Shown piece after piece: positions 18,468 through 27,118 of a DNA stretch of 50,193 bases. The translations under genes and the position numbers were made by a program. Position 1 is the stretch's first letter; each line of letters opens with the position of its first letter. The DNA is from Candidatus Neomarinimicrobiota bacterium. Its GTDB lineage: Bacteria > Fidelibacterota > Marinisomatia > Marinisomatales > TCS55. The DNA is taken from assembly GCA_018647265.1 (NCBI GenBank), contig JABGTK010000110.1:1-50193 (forward strand), read 5' to 3'. The notes below the pieces were generated by a model. It ran no database searches and had not been told where the DNA came from. It was given only the letters and a program-made list of their open reading frames with translations.

Positions 18468-19658
18468 ATGGAAAATAGAAGAAACTTTTTGAAAAAAACA
18501 TCCTTTGCGATTGGAGGCCTTTCATTGGGATTAGGTCCAATGATATTAAAAGGCCGAAGTAAAAACGATATTATCAATGTGGGTGTAATTGGAACCGGGG
18601 ACCGGGGAACTGGATTGATCCGCATCATGAAAAATATACCCGAATTGCGGGTATTGGGATGTTGTGATATCATCCCATTTAGACTTGAAGCTGCCCTTTC
18701 CCATGCAGACGAAAAGGCTACCGGGTACACCGATTATCGCAAGATGATTGAGAATAAGGATATTGATGCAATCATTATATCAACACCTTTCAGTCTGCAC
18801 AATGACATGGCATTAGACGTATTGAATTCGGAAAAACATATTTACTGTGAAAAGACCATGGTACGAGGAATTAGAGAAACAATACAATTGGTCAAAAAGG
18901 TTCAAAGGTCTAAGCATATATTTCAAGTCGGTCATCAATACCATCATTCCCGGTTGTACTTGGAAATAATTGAGCAGATCAGAAGTGGATATATTGGCGA
19001 TGTTACCACATTTGAATGCCAGTGGAATCGAAATGGTAATTGGCGTCGGCCTGTGCCTAACCCCAAATGGGAACGCATGATTAACTGGCGTATGTACCGT
19101 GAATATTCCGGCGGACTTGCGGCAGAATTATCGTCCCATCAAATAGATTTCTGTAATTGGGTCACCGGCAATCACATTGAAAGAATGACAGGATTTGGCG
19201 GGATTGATTATTGGAAAGACGGCCGGGAAACTTTTGATAATATCCATTTGACTGCAGCTTATCCAAATGGTGTGAAGGCTCGCTTCACATGTATGACCAA
19301 TAACGCCCATAACGGTTATATGATTGTCGTAAAAGGAACCAAAGGAACTTTTGTTATCAAGCCGACGAGCGCAACCATTTATGTTGAATCCAATCTAGTG
19401 AAGAATTTGGGATTAGTAGATGGTGTATCAGGTGCAACAATACAGAATTTGAAAGAAGGGAAAGGCCAGAAGTTAGATACTCATCATGGAGATCCCACAA
19501 AGCAAGCACTTCTTGATTTCGCGGAAAATATCAGGGAGAATAAAAAACCACTTTCAAATGTAGAGTCCGGGGCGCTGGTTTCCATATCAGTCCAAATGGC
19601 TTTGGATGCTTTGCATAAAGGGGGGATACAAAAATGGAAAAGTGATTATGATATTTAA
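18468..19658 (+). CDS. Second Tat-type Gfo/Idh/MocA oxidoreductase
   Basis: A second member of the same superfamily with its own twin-arginine-like leader (ENRRNFLKKTSFA). The nucleotide-binding motif is NVGVIGTGDRGTG, the conserved lysine is in IYCEKTMVRG (Lys-Thr rather than the usual Lys-Pro), and VGHQYHHSRLYLEI and GGLAAELSSHQIDFCNWV follow in the C-terminal domain. It is clearly divergent from its upstream neighbour, so the two probably catalyse different steps or act on different positions. It ends 50 bp before nanA, one of the larger gaps in this train, where a possible promoter is seen. The exact reaction is unknown. Confidence 0.89.
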   Translation: MENRRNFLKKTSFAIGGLSLGLGPMILKGRSKNDIINVGVIGTGDRGTGLIRIMKNIPELRVLGCCDIIPFRLEAALSHADEKATGYTDYRKMIENKDIDAIIISTPFSLHNDMALDVLNSEKHIYCEKTMVRGIRETIQLVKKVQRSKHIFQVGHQYHHSRLYLEIIEQIRSGYIGDVTTFECQWNRNGNWRRPVPNPKWERMINWRMYREYSGGLAAELSSHQIDFCNWVTGNHIERMTGFGGIDYWKDGRETFDNIHLTAAYPNGVKARFTCMTNNAHNGYMIVVKGTKGTFVIKPTSATIYVESNLVKNLGLVDGVSGATIQNLKEGKGQKLDTHHGDPTKQALLDFAENIRENKKPLSNVESGALVSISVQMALDALHKGGIQKWKSDYDI

Positions 19659-19666
19659 GTAAAAAC

Positions 19667-19694
19667 TTGAAATACACATATTTTAATAAATTTA
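19667..19694 (+). promoter_or_regulatory. Possible Bacteroidota-type promoter before nanA
   Basis: In the 50-bp gap before nanA there is TTG (19667-19669), a 17-bp spacer and TAAATTTA (19687-19694), close to the -33 TTTG / -7 TAnnTTTG consensus of Bacteroidota promoters. It would place the start of transcription only a few bases before the nanA ATG at 19709. The DNA is AT-rich, so a chance match is possible. Confidence 0.3.
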
Positions 19695-19708
19695 GTTTAA
19701 GAAGTTAA

Positions 19709-20635
19709 ATGAAGCATAAAAAATTAACAGGACTTATCGCAGCAGTCCATACACCAGTACATGAGGATTTTTCATTAAATCTGGATTGTGTGAAAACTCA
19801 GGCACAACATTTGGCTAAGTGTGGTGTGGCCGGTATATATGTTAGCGGTACAACGGGGGAAGGGCAGTCCTTTAGTCCCCAAGAAAGATCTGATCTCTTT
19901 CAAGCATGGGGACAAGTAGCACAAGAAAACAATTTAACATTTATCGCTCATATTGGCCATAATGACCAGGATGAAGCATTGAATCTTGCGTTAGCCGCCA
20001 ATGATGCCGGTGCTGATATTTTGAGCGCCATGGGGCCACCAAAACAGAAAATTAATAATGCTACAGCACTCGTTGATTGGATAAACCCAATTACAGATAT
20101 TGTGTCTAATTTGCCTTTTTATTATTATGAAAGTCCTGCCATAAGTGGTGTGGCAGTTGACATGGTTGAATTTTTAGAATTAGCAGATAAAAAACTAAAA
20201 ACACTTGTTGGTTTAAAATTTAATAATCCCGATTTAGATATGCTTCAACGATGCATGGCAGTCCAGAATGGAAAGTTTGATATTCTATTTGGGGTTGATG
20301 AAATGCTAATTGAAGGATTAGATCATGGCTGCAAGGGTGCCGTAGGGAGTACCTATAATTTTGCGGCACCAATTTATCATAAATTAGTTTCAGCTTATAA
20401 TTCCGGGAATCATTCAGAGGCACAAAAACTCCAGAAATATTCAATTCAATTTATAGATATTATAGCCAAGTATGATTTCTTACCAACGGCAAAAGCACTC
20501 ATGAAAAAGTTTGGTGTAGATTGTGGACCTGCACGACCGCCCCATCGGCAGTTATCAAAAAATGAAATTGAAACACTGTATAATGAATTAGATCAAATTA
20601 ATTTTTTTGAAAGAGCAAATGAACACACAAAGTAA
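19709..20635 (+). CDS. nanA: N-acetylneuraminate lyase
   Basis: Class I aldolase of the DHDPS/NAL family, splitting sialic acid (Neu5Ac) into ManNAc and pyruvate in the cytoplasm. Seen are GTTGEG at residues 47-52, the catalytic tyrosine in FYYYESP (about Y140) and the Schiff-base lysine in VGLKFNNPD (K170). At 308 aa the length is right, and there is no signal peptide. The DapA family also holds dihydrodipicolinate synthase and other lyases. Here the next genes encode an N-acylglucosamine 2-epimerase, a sialate O-acetylesterase and a mutarotase-symporter fusion, and two sialidases are nearby, so the sialate lyase assignment is well supported. The end overlaps the epimerase start by 17 bp. 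Confidence 0.92.
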   Translation: MKHKKLTGLIAAVHTPVHEDFSLNLDCVKTQAQHLAKCGVAGIYVSGTTGEGQSFSPQERSDLFQAWGQVAQENNLTFIAHIGHNDQDEALNLALAANDAGADILSAMGPPKQKINNATALVDWINPITDIVSNLPFYYYESPAISGVAVDMVEFLELADKKLKTLVGLKFNNPDLDMLQRCMAVQNGKFDILFGVDEMLIEGLDHGCKGAVGSTYNFAAPIYHKLVSAYNSGNHSEAQKLQKYSIQFIDIIAKYDFLPTAKALMKKFGVDCGPARPPHRQLSKNEIETLYNELDQINFFERANEHTK

Positions 20636-21797
20636 AAAAGAATTCTTAGAAATCTATCGAGACGATTTATTAAATAATATAGTTCCATTTTGGTTTCCCC
20701 GGGCAATCGATGAAAAGTGCGGTGGATATATTATTTCGCGTAATAGGGATGGGAGCATTCTTGATACGGATAAAAGTATGTGGACCCAAGGACGATTTTC
20801 ATGGCTTTTAGCCTCCCTTTATAATACAGTTGAAAAGCGAGAAGATTGGTTAAAAGGTGCCCTCCATGGTGTAGAATTTATTACCAAACATGGTTTTGAT
20901 ATAGATGGGCGCATGTGGTTTCATGTAACAAGAGAAGGTAAGCCCATTCGGAAAAGACGATATGTATTTACTGAATTCTTTGCTGCTAAGGCTTATGCAG
21001 CATGTGCAAAAGCCACTGGGGATGAAAAATTGATTGAGCGGGCAAACGATACATATCATTTGGCTAAAAAGTATTTATTGAATCCTGAACTCAGTCCAAA
21101 AAAATTTACCGCCACTCGTCCCACTAGAGGATTGGCTATACCCATGATTCGATTAGGTGTTGCTCAAGAAATGCGGGAAAACTTGGAAGATGATTCCTAC
21201 ACTGAGGAAATTGATGCGGCAATTAATGAAATAAGAGATTATTTCGTGAAACCTGAGCTAGAATGCGTGATGGAAACGGTCGGTGAAAATGGGGAAATTC
21301 TAGACCACTTTGATGGTCGCACAGTTAATCCCGGTCATGCAATAGAAGGTGCATGGTTTATTCTTTTAGAAGCAAGAAATAGAAACAATGATCCTGAACT
21401 TGTTAAACTTGGTTGCCAGATGTTAGACTGGATGTGGAAACGGGGTTGGGATGAAGAATATGGTGGTATTTACTATTTTAGGGATGTGTATGGAAATCCC
21501 GTCCAAGAATATTGGCATGATATGAAACAGTGGTGGGTTCAAAATGAAACTCTTTTAGGAACACTTTTGGCTTTTCTCATTACCAAAGAACCGCGCTATG
21601 AAAAAATGTATCGCCAAATTCATGATTGGTCCTACGCTCATTTTCCAGATAAAAAATATGGCGAATGGTATGGATATCTTCACCGGGATGGTCGCGTATC
21701 CGTACCCTTAAAAGGAAATATGTGGAAGGGGCCATACCACTTGCCACGCATGCTTTTGAATAGTTGGAAATGGCTAGAAGCAGATTTGAAATCATGA
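20619..21797 (+). CDS. N-acylglucosamine 2-epimerase (AGE family; ManNAc to GlcNAc)
   Basis: AGE/RenBP-fold alpha-barrel epimerase that interconverts ManNAc and GlcNAc, the step after NanA in the phosphate-free Bacteroides-type sialate pathway. The ATG at 20619 (MNTQSKKEF) is chosen over a TTG at 20607; it lies within the nanA end, with GAGCAA-like purines upstream. Family features are FWFPRAIDEKCGGY, MWTQGRFSWLLA, VNPGHAIEGAWFIL, EYWHDMKQWWVQNE and GYLHRDGRVS, including the conserved His and Glu of the active-site barrel. 392 aa, typical. It overlaps the following esterase gene by 4 bp (ATGA). The GlcNAc kinase that would follow in the pathway is not in this window. Confidence 0.92.
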   Translation: MNTQSKKEFLEIYRDDLLNNIVPFWFPRAIDEKCGGYIISRNRDGSILDTDKSMWTQGRFSWLLASLYNTVEKREDWLKGALHGVEFITKHGFDIDGRMWFHVTREGKPIRKRRYVFTEFFAAKAYAACAKATGDEKLIERANDTYHLAKKYLLNPELSPKKFTATRPTRGLAIPMIRLGVAQEMRENLEDDSYTEEIDAAINEIRDYFVKPELECVMETVGENGEILDHFDGRTVNPGHAIEGAWFILLEARNRNNDPELVKLGCQMLDWMWKRGWDEEYGGIYYFRDVYGNPVQEYWHDMKQWWVQNETLLGTLLAFLITKEPRYEKMYRQIHDWSYAHFPDKKYGEWYGYLHRDGRVSVPLKGNMWKGPYHLPRMLLNSWKWLEADLKS

Positions 21798-23332
21798 TGG
21801 GCCGATCATTCAGGATAATCTCTTTAAAGATTATTCTTACTTCTTTTTCCGTCCTTTATGGTGAGGATTTAACCATTGCAAGTGTGTTTGGTAATCATAT
21901 GGTATTTCAACAGGGCGTATCAATACCAGTTTGGGGAAATGCAGAACCAAATGATTCATTAACCATTACACTGGGTTCAAGGTCAATCCAAACTATCGTA
22001 GATGAAAAGGGTAATTGGCATGTCAGTTTCCGAAAAAGAAGGGTCAGTCATAACCCTATTGAGCTTGCGGTTCGTTCAAAAACTGGCCAAATTATTATCC
22101 GCGATATTCTCGTTGGAGAAGTTTGGATTTGTACCGGCCAATCCAATATGGAATGGCCTTTATCTGCAAGTGATACGGGGCATGAAGCTATAGAGGATTC
22201 AAATAATAATAATCTTAGACTTTTAAACTTTAAAAAAGGACTATCTACATATAATGTACCTTATTTGGGTGATGACATAAATAAATTATTTCCAAATCAA
22301 TTTTATAGTGGTGAATGGAAAATTAGCTCACCTGAGAGTGCAGCGCCTTTTTCTGGTGTTGGATATTTCTTTGGAGAAAAACTTCAAGATGAATTGAATG
22401 TGCCAGTGGGATTAATCAATGTATCTGTAGGTGGCTCACCTGCTGAAGCATGGATTAGAAAAGAAGCATTGGCATCTCATCCTCAACTCAAAATTATGGT
22501 TGAGGGCGATTGGTTCAAGAATAAAGCATTGGAACCATGGACTGTGGAACGCGGGAATGAAAATTTAACACAGGCCATTGAAAAAGGTTTACCTATCCCC
22601 GAGGATGAACTGGGGTACAACCATCCCTTTAAGCCCGGATTTTTGTGGGAAGCGGGAATGAAGCCAATGATCCAATTACCTGTTTCGGGTGTCGTCTGGT
22701 ATCAAGGTGAATCAAATGCGGTGAGTGACTGGCGGGTTGCACAGCATGAATCATTACTAAAACTTTTAATCCAAGACTGGCGAGAACAGTTTCAGAAGGA
22801 TGATATGCCATTTTTATTCGTACAATTACCCGGAATGAAAAGACCGCACTGGGTTGAGTTTCGTGTCAGCCAGCAAAAAGTTCATGATGCAGTATCCAAT
22901 ACGGGTATGGCAATTACCATGGATGTGGGGAATCCAACAGATGTTCATCCCAAACGAAAGCAGCCTGTGGGTGACCGTCTTGCTCGTATCGCCTTGGAGC
23001 AATTCTATGGGAAGAATATTATAAGTCATGGACCCACGCTTAAGTCTAAACGATTTAGAAAAGGAAAATTAGAACTTAGATTTGACCACATTGTTAAGGG
23101 ATTAAAAACCAAAAATGGTATGCCACCAACTGGATTTGAATTAATGGATGAAGCAGGGGAATGGTACAATGCGGAAGCAAAGATTTTCGGATTAAATAAA
23201 ATCCTTTTAAGCAATATGGAAATCATGAATCCGAAAGCAATTCGTTATGGTTGGTCGCCTTATCCGGAACCGGCTTTAAACCTTATTAATTCGGTGGGGT
23301 TACCTATGGCACCCTTTATTAATTATGAATAA
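21794..23332 (+). CDS. Sialate O-acetylesterase (SGNH family)
   Basis: Exported esterase that removes O-acetyl groups from sialic acids so that sialidase or lyase can act. The start is placed at the ATG overlapping the epimerase stop (21794, or 21797); upstream Met/Leu codons are inside the epimerase gene. A signal peptide follows (FRIISLKIILTSFSVLYG), then a beta domain, LASVFGNHMVFQQ-like IASVFGNHMVFQQ, the SGNH serine in CTGQSNMEWPL (about S117), the GVGYFFGEKL helix, GGSPAEAWI, and VVWYQGESNA, all hallmarks of mammalian-type sialate O-acetylesterases. The His-containing VHPKRKQPVGDRLA block completes the active site. About 512 aa. It overlaps the next gene by 8 bp. Confidence 0.91.
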   Translation: MMGRSFRIISLKIILTSFSVLYGEDLTIASVFGNHMVFQQGVSIPVWGNAEPNDSLTITLGSRSIQTIVDEKGNWHVSFRKRRVSHNPIELAVRSKTGQIIIRDILVGEVWICTGQSNMEWPLSASDTGHEAIEDSNNNNLRLLNFKKGLSTYNVPYLGDDINKLFPNQFYSGEWKISSPESAAPFSGVGYFFGEKLQDELNVPVGLINVSVGGSPAEAWIRKEALASHPQLKIMVEGDWFKNKALEPWTVERGNENLTQAIEKGLPIPEDELGYNHPFKPGFLWEAGMKPMIQLPVSGVVWYQGESNAVSDWRVAQHESLLKLLIQDWREQFQKDDMPFLFVQLPGMKRPHWVEFRVSQQKVHDAVSNTGMAITMDVGNPTDVHPKRKQPVGDRLARIALEQFYGKNIISHGPTLKSKRFRKGKLELRFDHIVKGLKTKNGMPPTGFELMDEAGEWYNAEAKIFGLNKILLSNMEIMNPKAIRYGWSPYPEPALNLINSVGLPMAPFINYE

Positions 23333-26057
23333 AAAAATATTTATAGTATTTGCATCGGTGTGTTCCATGCTTTGGGCCACACAATCATTGGCATGGAATA
23401 AACTCCCTGATTTACCAAACCCATTGGGTGTTGCCGGTCCATTTGTAGGGATCCATAATGATGTTCTGATTTTGAGTGGAGGCGCCAATTTCCCAAATGG
23501 AGTACCGTGGGAAAAAACAGATGATGGATTCAATTCACCTAAGATTTATAACGATCAAATTCATGTATTAATTAAAAATGGTAATGATTATAGTTGGTAT
23601 AATAGTCCGGTAACGTTACCCCGAAGTCTTGCTTATGGTGTATCTATTCCCACTATTAATGGGATAATTTGTATTGGTGGCGAATGGAAGAACCACGAGA
23701 AAAATCCAAAAACAAAATCATACAAAACGTCTTCTGGTATTTCAGATAAAATATTTGTGATTCAATGGAAGGATGAAATACAAATTTCTGATAAATGGTT
23801 TTTACCAGGTGAGGATGAAAACACTATTGTGGATATTCCAAATTTGCCTCAATCAACAACCGCAATGGCCGGGGCAATCATTGATAATAAAATTTATATT
23901 GTTGGTGGCGATAGTGAGGCAGGAGCTACACATAATTTCTGGATGTTAGATTTGAATAATCGTACATCACCGGAAAATTATAAATGGCAATCACTACAAG
24001 CTTGGAATGGGGCGCCTAGAACCCATTTGTTAGCTGTCAGCCAAAACGACGGAAGGGAAGAAAGTCTTTTTATTTTTAGCGGCCGTGCAAATATCAATGG
24101 TCAGTGGCAGATGCTCACTGACGCACATAAGTATGTTCCCAGTCGAGGCGAATGGGAATCTCTTGGGAATATCCAAGTGGAGGGTGACCTCGAACCAAGA
24201 TGCGTCATGGCGGGAACAGTGGCAAAGATGGGTGTTAACCATCTTGCAGTTTTTGGCGGCGCCGACGGAAAAGGATTTTTATATTTAACAAAATTGGCTG
24301 AACAGATATCTCGAGCAGAAGTAAATGGGAATCAACAAGAAAAGGATCGAATTAAGAAAGAACAACAGCAATTTTTGAATAACCATCATGGTTTTAGTAA
24401 TGATATTCTTCTTTATAATACGGTCACCAATCGTTGGTCAAAGTATGGCGATTTTCCCGGTAGCAGTCATGTAACGACATCAGCCATCCAATGGGGAGAA
24501 TCCATCATTATTCCCAGCGGTGAGATCAGTCCGGGGATACGGTCACCCCAGATATGGGAAATGAAACCAATGGAATCAAAAGGTGGGTTTGGTACATTAA
24601 ATTGGGTTGTATTGGGAATTTACTTAATCGTCCTGGTGGGGATAGGTTTTTGGGTGTCAAAGAGAGGAAAGACCACCGATGACTACTTTTTAGCAGGGCG
24701 ACGAATTCCATGGTGGGCTGCAGGGTTAAGCATTTATTCAACCCAGCTCAGCGCTATAACTTATTTGGCAATTCCAGCCAAAACATTTGCCACGGATTGG
24801 GTTCGCTTTCTGATCCAATTGGGTATCATTGCCTGTGCCCCCATAGTGGTTTATTTCTTTTTACCATTTTTTCGTCGACTTAATGTAACCAGTGCGTATG
24901 AATATTTAGAAATGCGGTTTAGCCTTGGAATTCGATTATTAGGTAGCAGTTCATTTGTGATTTTTCAACTCGCTCGAATGGGAATTGTAATCCTGTTGCC
25001 TGCACTGGCTCTTTCTGCGGTAACAGGACTTGATGTAGTTGTTTGCATTATTATGATGGGTATCCTCAGTACTTTTTATACAGTACTCGGCGGAATCGAA
25101 GCCGTTATATGGACAGATGTATTACAAACAGGTGTGCTTCTGGGTGGTGCTATAGTTGCTTTATTTATCATAATGATGAATATAGATGGTGGCTTGGCAA
25201 GTGCATTATCTCATGCTTCTGAACAGGGAAAATTGACTTGGGTGAATTTGGATTGGAATCTAAAAGATGATACCCTTGGCGTTATTTTACTGGGAGCCAT
25301 ATTTACCGTATTACTGCCCTATACAACGGACCAGGCAGTTGTGCAGCGATATTTGACAACTGCGGATGAAAATCAATCGGCTAAAGCTATTTATACGAAT
25401 GGAATATTAGCTATACCAGGTTCAATATTATTTTTCAGTTTAGGCACAGCCCTATTCATTTATTTTCAACAATTTCCTTCCCATTTACCACCTTTCGATA
25501 AAGCAGATCAAGTTTTCCCAATTTTTATCGTCAACGAACTGCCTGCTGGATTGGCTGGTCTGCTGATAGCCGGCGTATTTGCCGCTGCCATGAGTAGTTT
25601 GGATTCCAGTATGCATTCCATTGCCACTGTGCTAACGACTGATTTTATTCAACGCCTTCGACCAGGACAAAAGAACCTCTTATCTATTGCTAAAAAAATA
25701 ACCCTAGTTTTGGGGGTGATGGGTACTGTTTCGGCAATCGTTATTGCTTCAACAGATGTGAAGCATTTATGGGATTACCTCATGGATATTATCGGCCTTT
25801 TGCTTGGAGCATTAGGCGGTCTATTTATGTTGGGCATATTCACGAAACGTGTCAATGCCATCCATGCATGGATAGGTGTTACAGCATGTGTTTTGTCCTT
25901 ATGGTGGGTAAAAAATTATACCGATCTCAATGGGTTGCTTTACGGCGCTATCGGTACAGGAAGTTGTTTTTTTATGGGATATTTAGCCAGCAAACTATTA
26001 CCTCAAAAAAATCGAGAGTTAAAGGGCCTTACATGGTACACGCGAGATCGTATTTAA
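23325..26057 (+). CDS. Fusion: NanM-like Kelch sialate mutarotase + sodium:solute symporter
   Basis: One 910-aa polypeptide with two functions. After a signal peptide (to about residue 24), residues about 25-410 form a Kelch-type propeller resembling N-acetylneuraminate epimerase/cyclically permuted mutarotase (LILSGGANFPNG, GIICIGGEWKN, IYIVGGDSEAGA, AVFGGADGKGF). Residues about 420-895 are a sodium:solute symporter with about 13 membrane segments (GKTTDDYFLAGRRIPWWAAG, STQLSAITYLAIP, DQAVVQRYLT, SSLDSSMHSIATV). The propeller would convert alpha-sialate freed by sialidase to the beta form at the mouth of the importer. Overlaps the esterase by 8 bp; the next ATG is 1 bp past its stop. Such fusions are known in related bacteria; sialate is the expected substrate here. 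Confidence 0.9.
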   Translation: MNKKIFIVFASVCSMLWATQSLAWNKLPDLPNPLGVAGPFVGIHNDVLILSGGANFPNGVPWEKTDDGFNSPKIYNDQIHVLIKNGNDYSWYNSPVTLPRSLAYGVSIPTINGIICIGGEWKNHEKNPKTKSYKTSSGISDKIFVIQWKDEIQISDKWFLPGEDENTIVDIPNLPQSTTAMAGAIIDNKIYIVGGDSEAGATHNFWMLDLNNRTSPENYKWQSLQAWNGAPRTHLLAVSQNDGREESLFIFSGRANINGQWQMLTDAHKYVPSRGEWESLGNIQVEGDLEPRCVMAGTVAKMGVNHLAVFGGADGKGFLYLTKLAEQISRAEVNGNQQEKDRIKKEQQQFLNNHHGFSNDILLYNTVTNRWSKYGDFPGSSHVTTSAIQWGESIIIPSGEISPGIRSPQIWEMKPMESKGGFGTLNWVVLGIYLIVLVGIGFWVSKRGKTTDDYFLAGRRIPWWAAGLSIYSTQLSAITYLAIPAKTFATDWVRFLIQLGIIACAPIVVYFFLPFFRRLNVTSAYEYLEMRFSLGIRLLGSSSFVIFQLARMGIVILLPALALSAVTGLDVVVCIIMMGILSTFYTVLGGIEAVIWTDVLQTGVLLGGAIVALFIIMMNIDGGLASALSHASEQGKLTWVNLDWNLKDDTLGVILLGAIFTVLLPYTTDQAVVQRYLTTADENQSAKAIYTNGILAIPGSILFFSLGTALFIYFQQFPSHLPPFDKADQVFPIFIVNELPAGLAGLLIAGVFAAAMSSLDSSMHSIATVLTTDFIQRLRPGQKNLLSIAKKITLVLGVMGTVSAIVIASTDVKHLWDYLMDIIGLLLGALGGLFMLGIFTKRVNAIHAWIGVTACVLSLWWVKNYTDLNGLLYGAIGTGSCFFMGYLASKLLPQKNRELKGLTWYTRDRI

Positions 26058-26058
26058 A

Positions 26059-27111
26059 ATGAAAAAAATCCATTATTGTTTCTTCGCTTTATTTTTGTTT
26101 TTTGGGTGCCAAAACCCAAAATCAAACTCCTCCAAATTTACCTTTGGTGTTTGGGGTAATTATCAAGATCGTTCTAATAAAGAGTGGTTTGAATATTTTG
26201 ATAAATATACAGATGCAGGTATAACGGATTATTTTATCCAGGGGAGCCGGGAGAATATTCAAAAATTAGCCAATATCGTAAAAGGGAGGAATATTAATCT
26301 CCATGCCTGGGTTTGGGTCATGAATCGTCCCGGTGATATGGTAGCAGCCGAACATCCGGAATGGTATTCGGTAAATCGAAATGGTCAAAACAGTAATGAT
26401 TATCGCCCTTACGTGAATTATTATCGATGGGTGAGTCCTTTTAGCGAGGGCGCTCGAACTCACATTAAGAAGGTAATGGAATCCTATGCTGAAATAGAAG
26501 GTATTGCATCAGTTCATTTGGACTATGTTCGATATTGTGATGTAATTCTACCAAAAATGTTGCAACCAAAGTACGGTTTGAATCAAACAACAGAAATGCC
26601 TGAATATGATTTTGGATATCATCCCAATGCGATAAAGGGATTCAAAGAAAAATATGGGGTGGATCCTTTTAGTCTGGATCATCCTGAGGAGAGTATGGAG
26701 TGGCGCCAATTTCGACTCGATAAACTCACATCACTGGTTAATGAAATTGCTGAAATTGTGCATTCAAAGGGGAAGAAACTATCAGCCGCCGTATTTCCAT
26801 ATCCTGAAATATCTCGAAAAATGGTACGTCAAGATTGGAGTGCATGGGATTTGGATATAGCTTGTCCAATGAATTACCACAATTTTTATGGTGAAGAATT
26901 AGACTGGATTAAAACAAGCGTTTCGAATGGTGTGGGTGAAACGGAGAGAAAATTGGATTACCGATCGGGTTTGTTTATAGGCTCTTTATCACCAGATGAA
27001 CTAAAAATTGCCATTGGTCAATCTAGAGAAGGTGGTGCGAATGGGGTTGTATTATTTTCGGTAAATGCATTGACAGAAGAGCATTTGGACATGATAAAAT
27101 TAATTCAATAA
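26059..27111 (+). CDS. Putative glycosidase-like lipoprotein (GHL10-type TIM barrel)
   Basis: Lipoprotein (FFGC lipobox, C17) of about 350 aa. The sequence reads like the glycosyl-hydrolase-like GHL10/YngK group: LHAWVWVMNRPGDMVAAEHPEW (aromatic strand), HLDYVRYCD (a conserved Asp and Arg after a barrel strand), FKEKYGVDP, KKLSAAVFPYPE, and DIACPMNYHNFY with GLFIGSLSPDE near the end. This group is predicted to be glycan-active, but reactions are poorly defined. It sits between the sialate transporter and the PHP protein with 1- and 7-bp gaps, so it belongs to the same operon. It may cut a linkage peculiar to this locus's target. Function remains open. Confidence 0.72.
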   Translation: MKKIHYCFFALFLFFGCQNPKSNSSKFTFGVWGNYQDRSNKEWFEYFDKYTDAGITDYFIQGSRENIQKLANIVKGRNINLHAWVWVMNRPGDMVAAEHPEWYSVNRNGQNSNDYRPYVNYYRWVSPFSEGARTHIKKVMESYAEIEGIASVHLDYVRYCDVILPKMLQPKYGLNQTTEMPEYDFGYHPNAIKGFKEKYGVDPFSLDHPEESMEWRQFRLDKLTSLVNEIAEIVHSKGKKLSAAVFPYPEISRKMVRQDWSAWDLDIACPMNYHNFYGEELDWIKTSVSNGVGETERKLDYRSGLFIGSLSPDELKIAIGQSREGGANGVVLFSVNALTEEHLDMIKLIQ

Positions 27112-27118
27112 AAACGGT

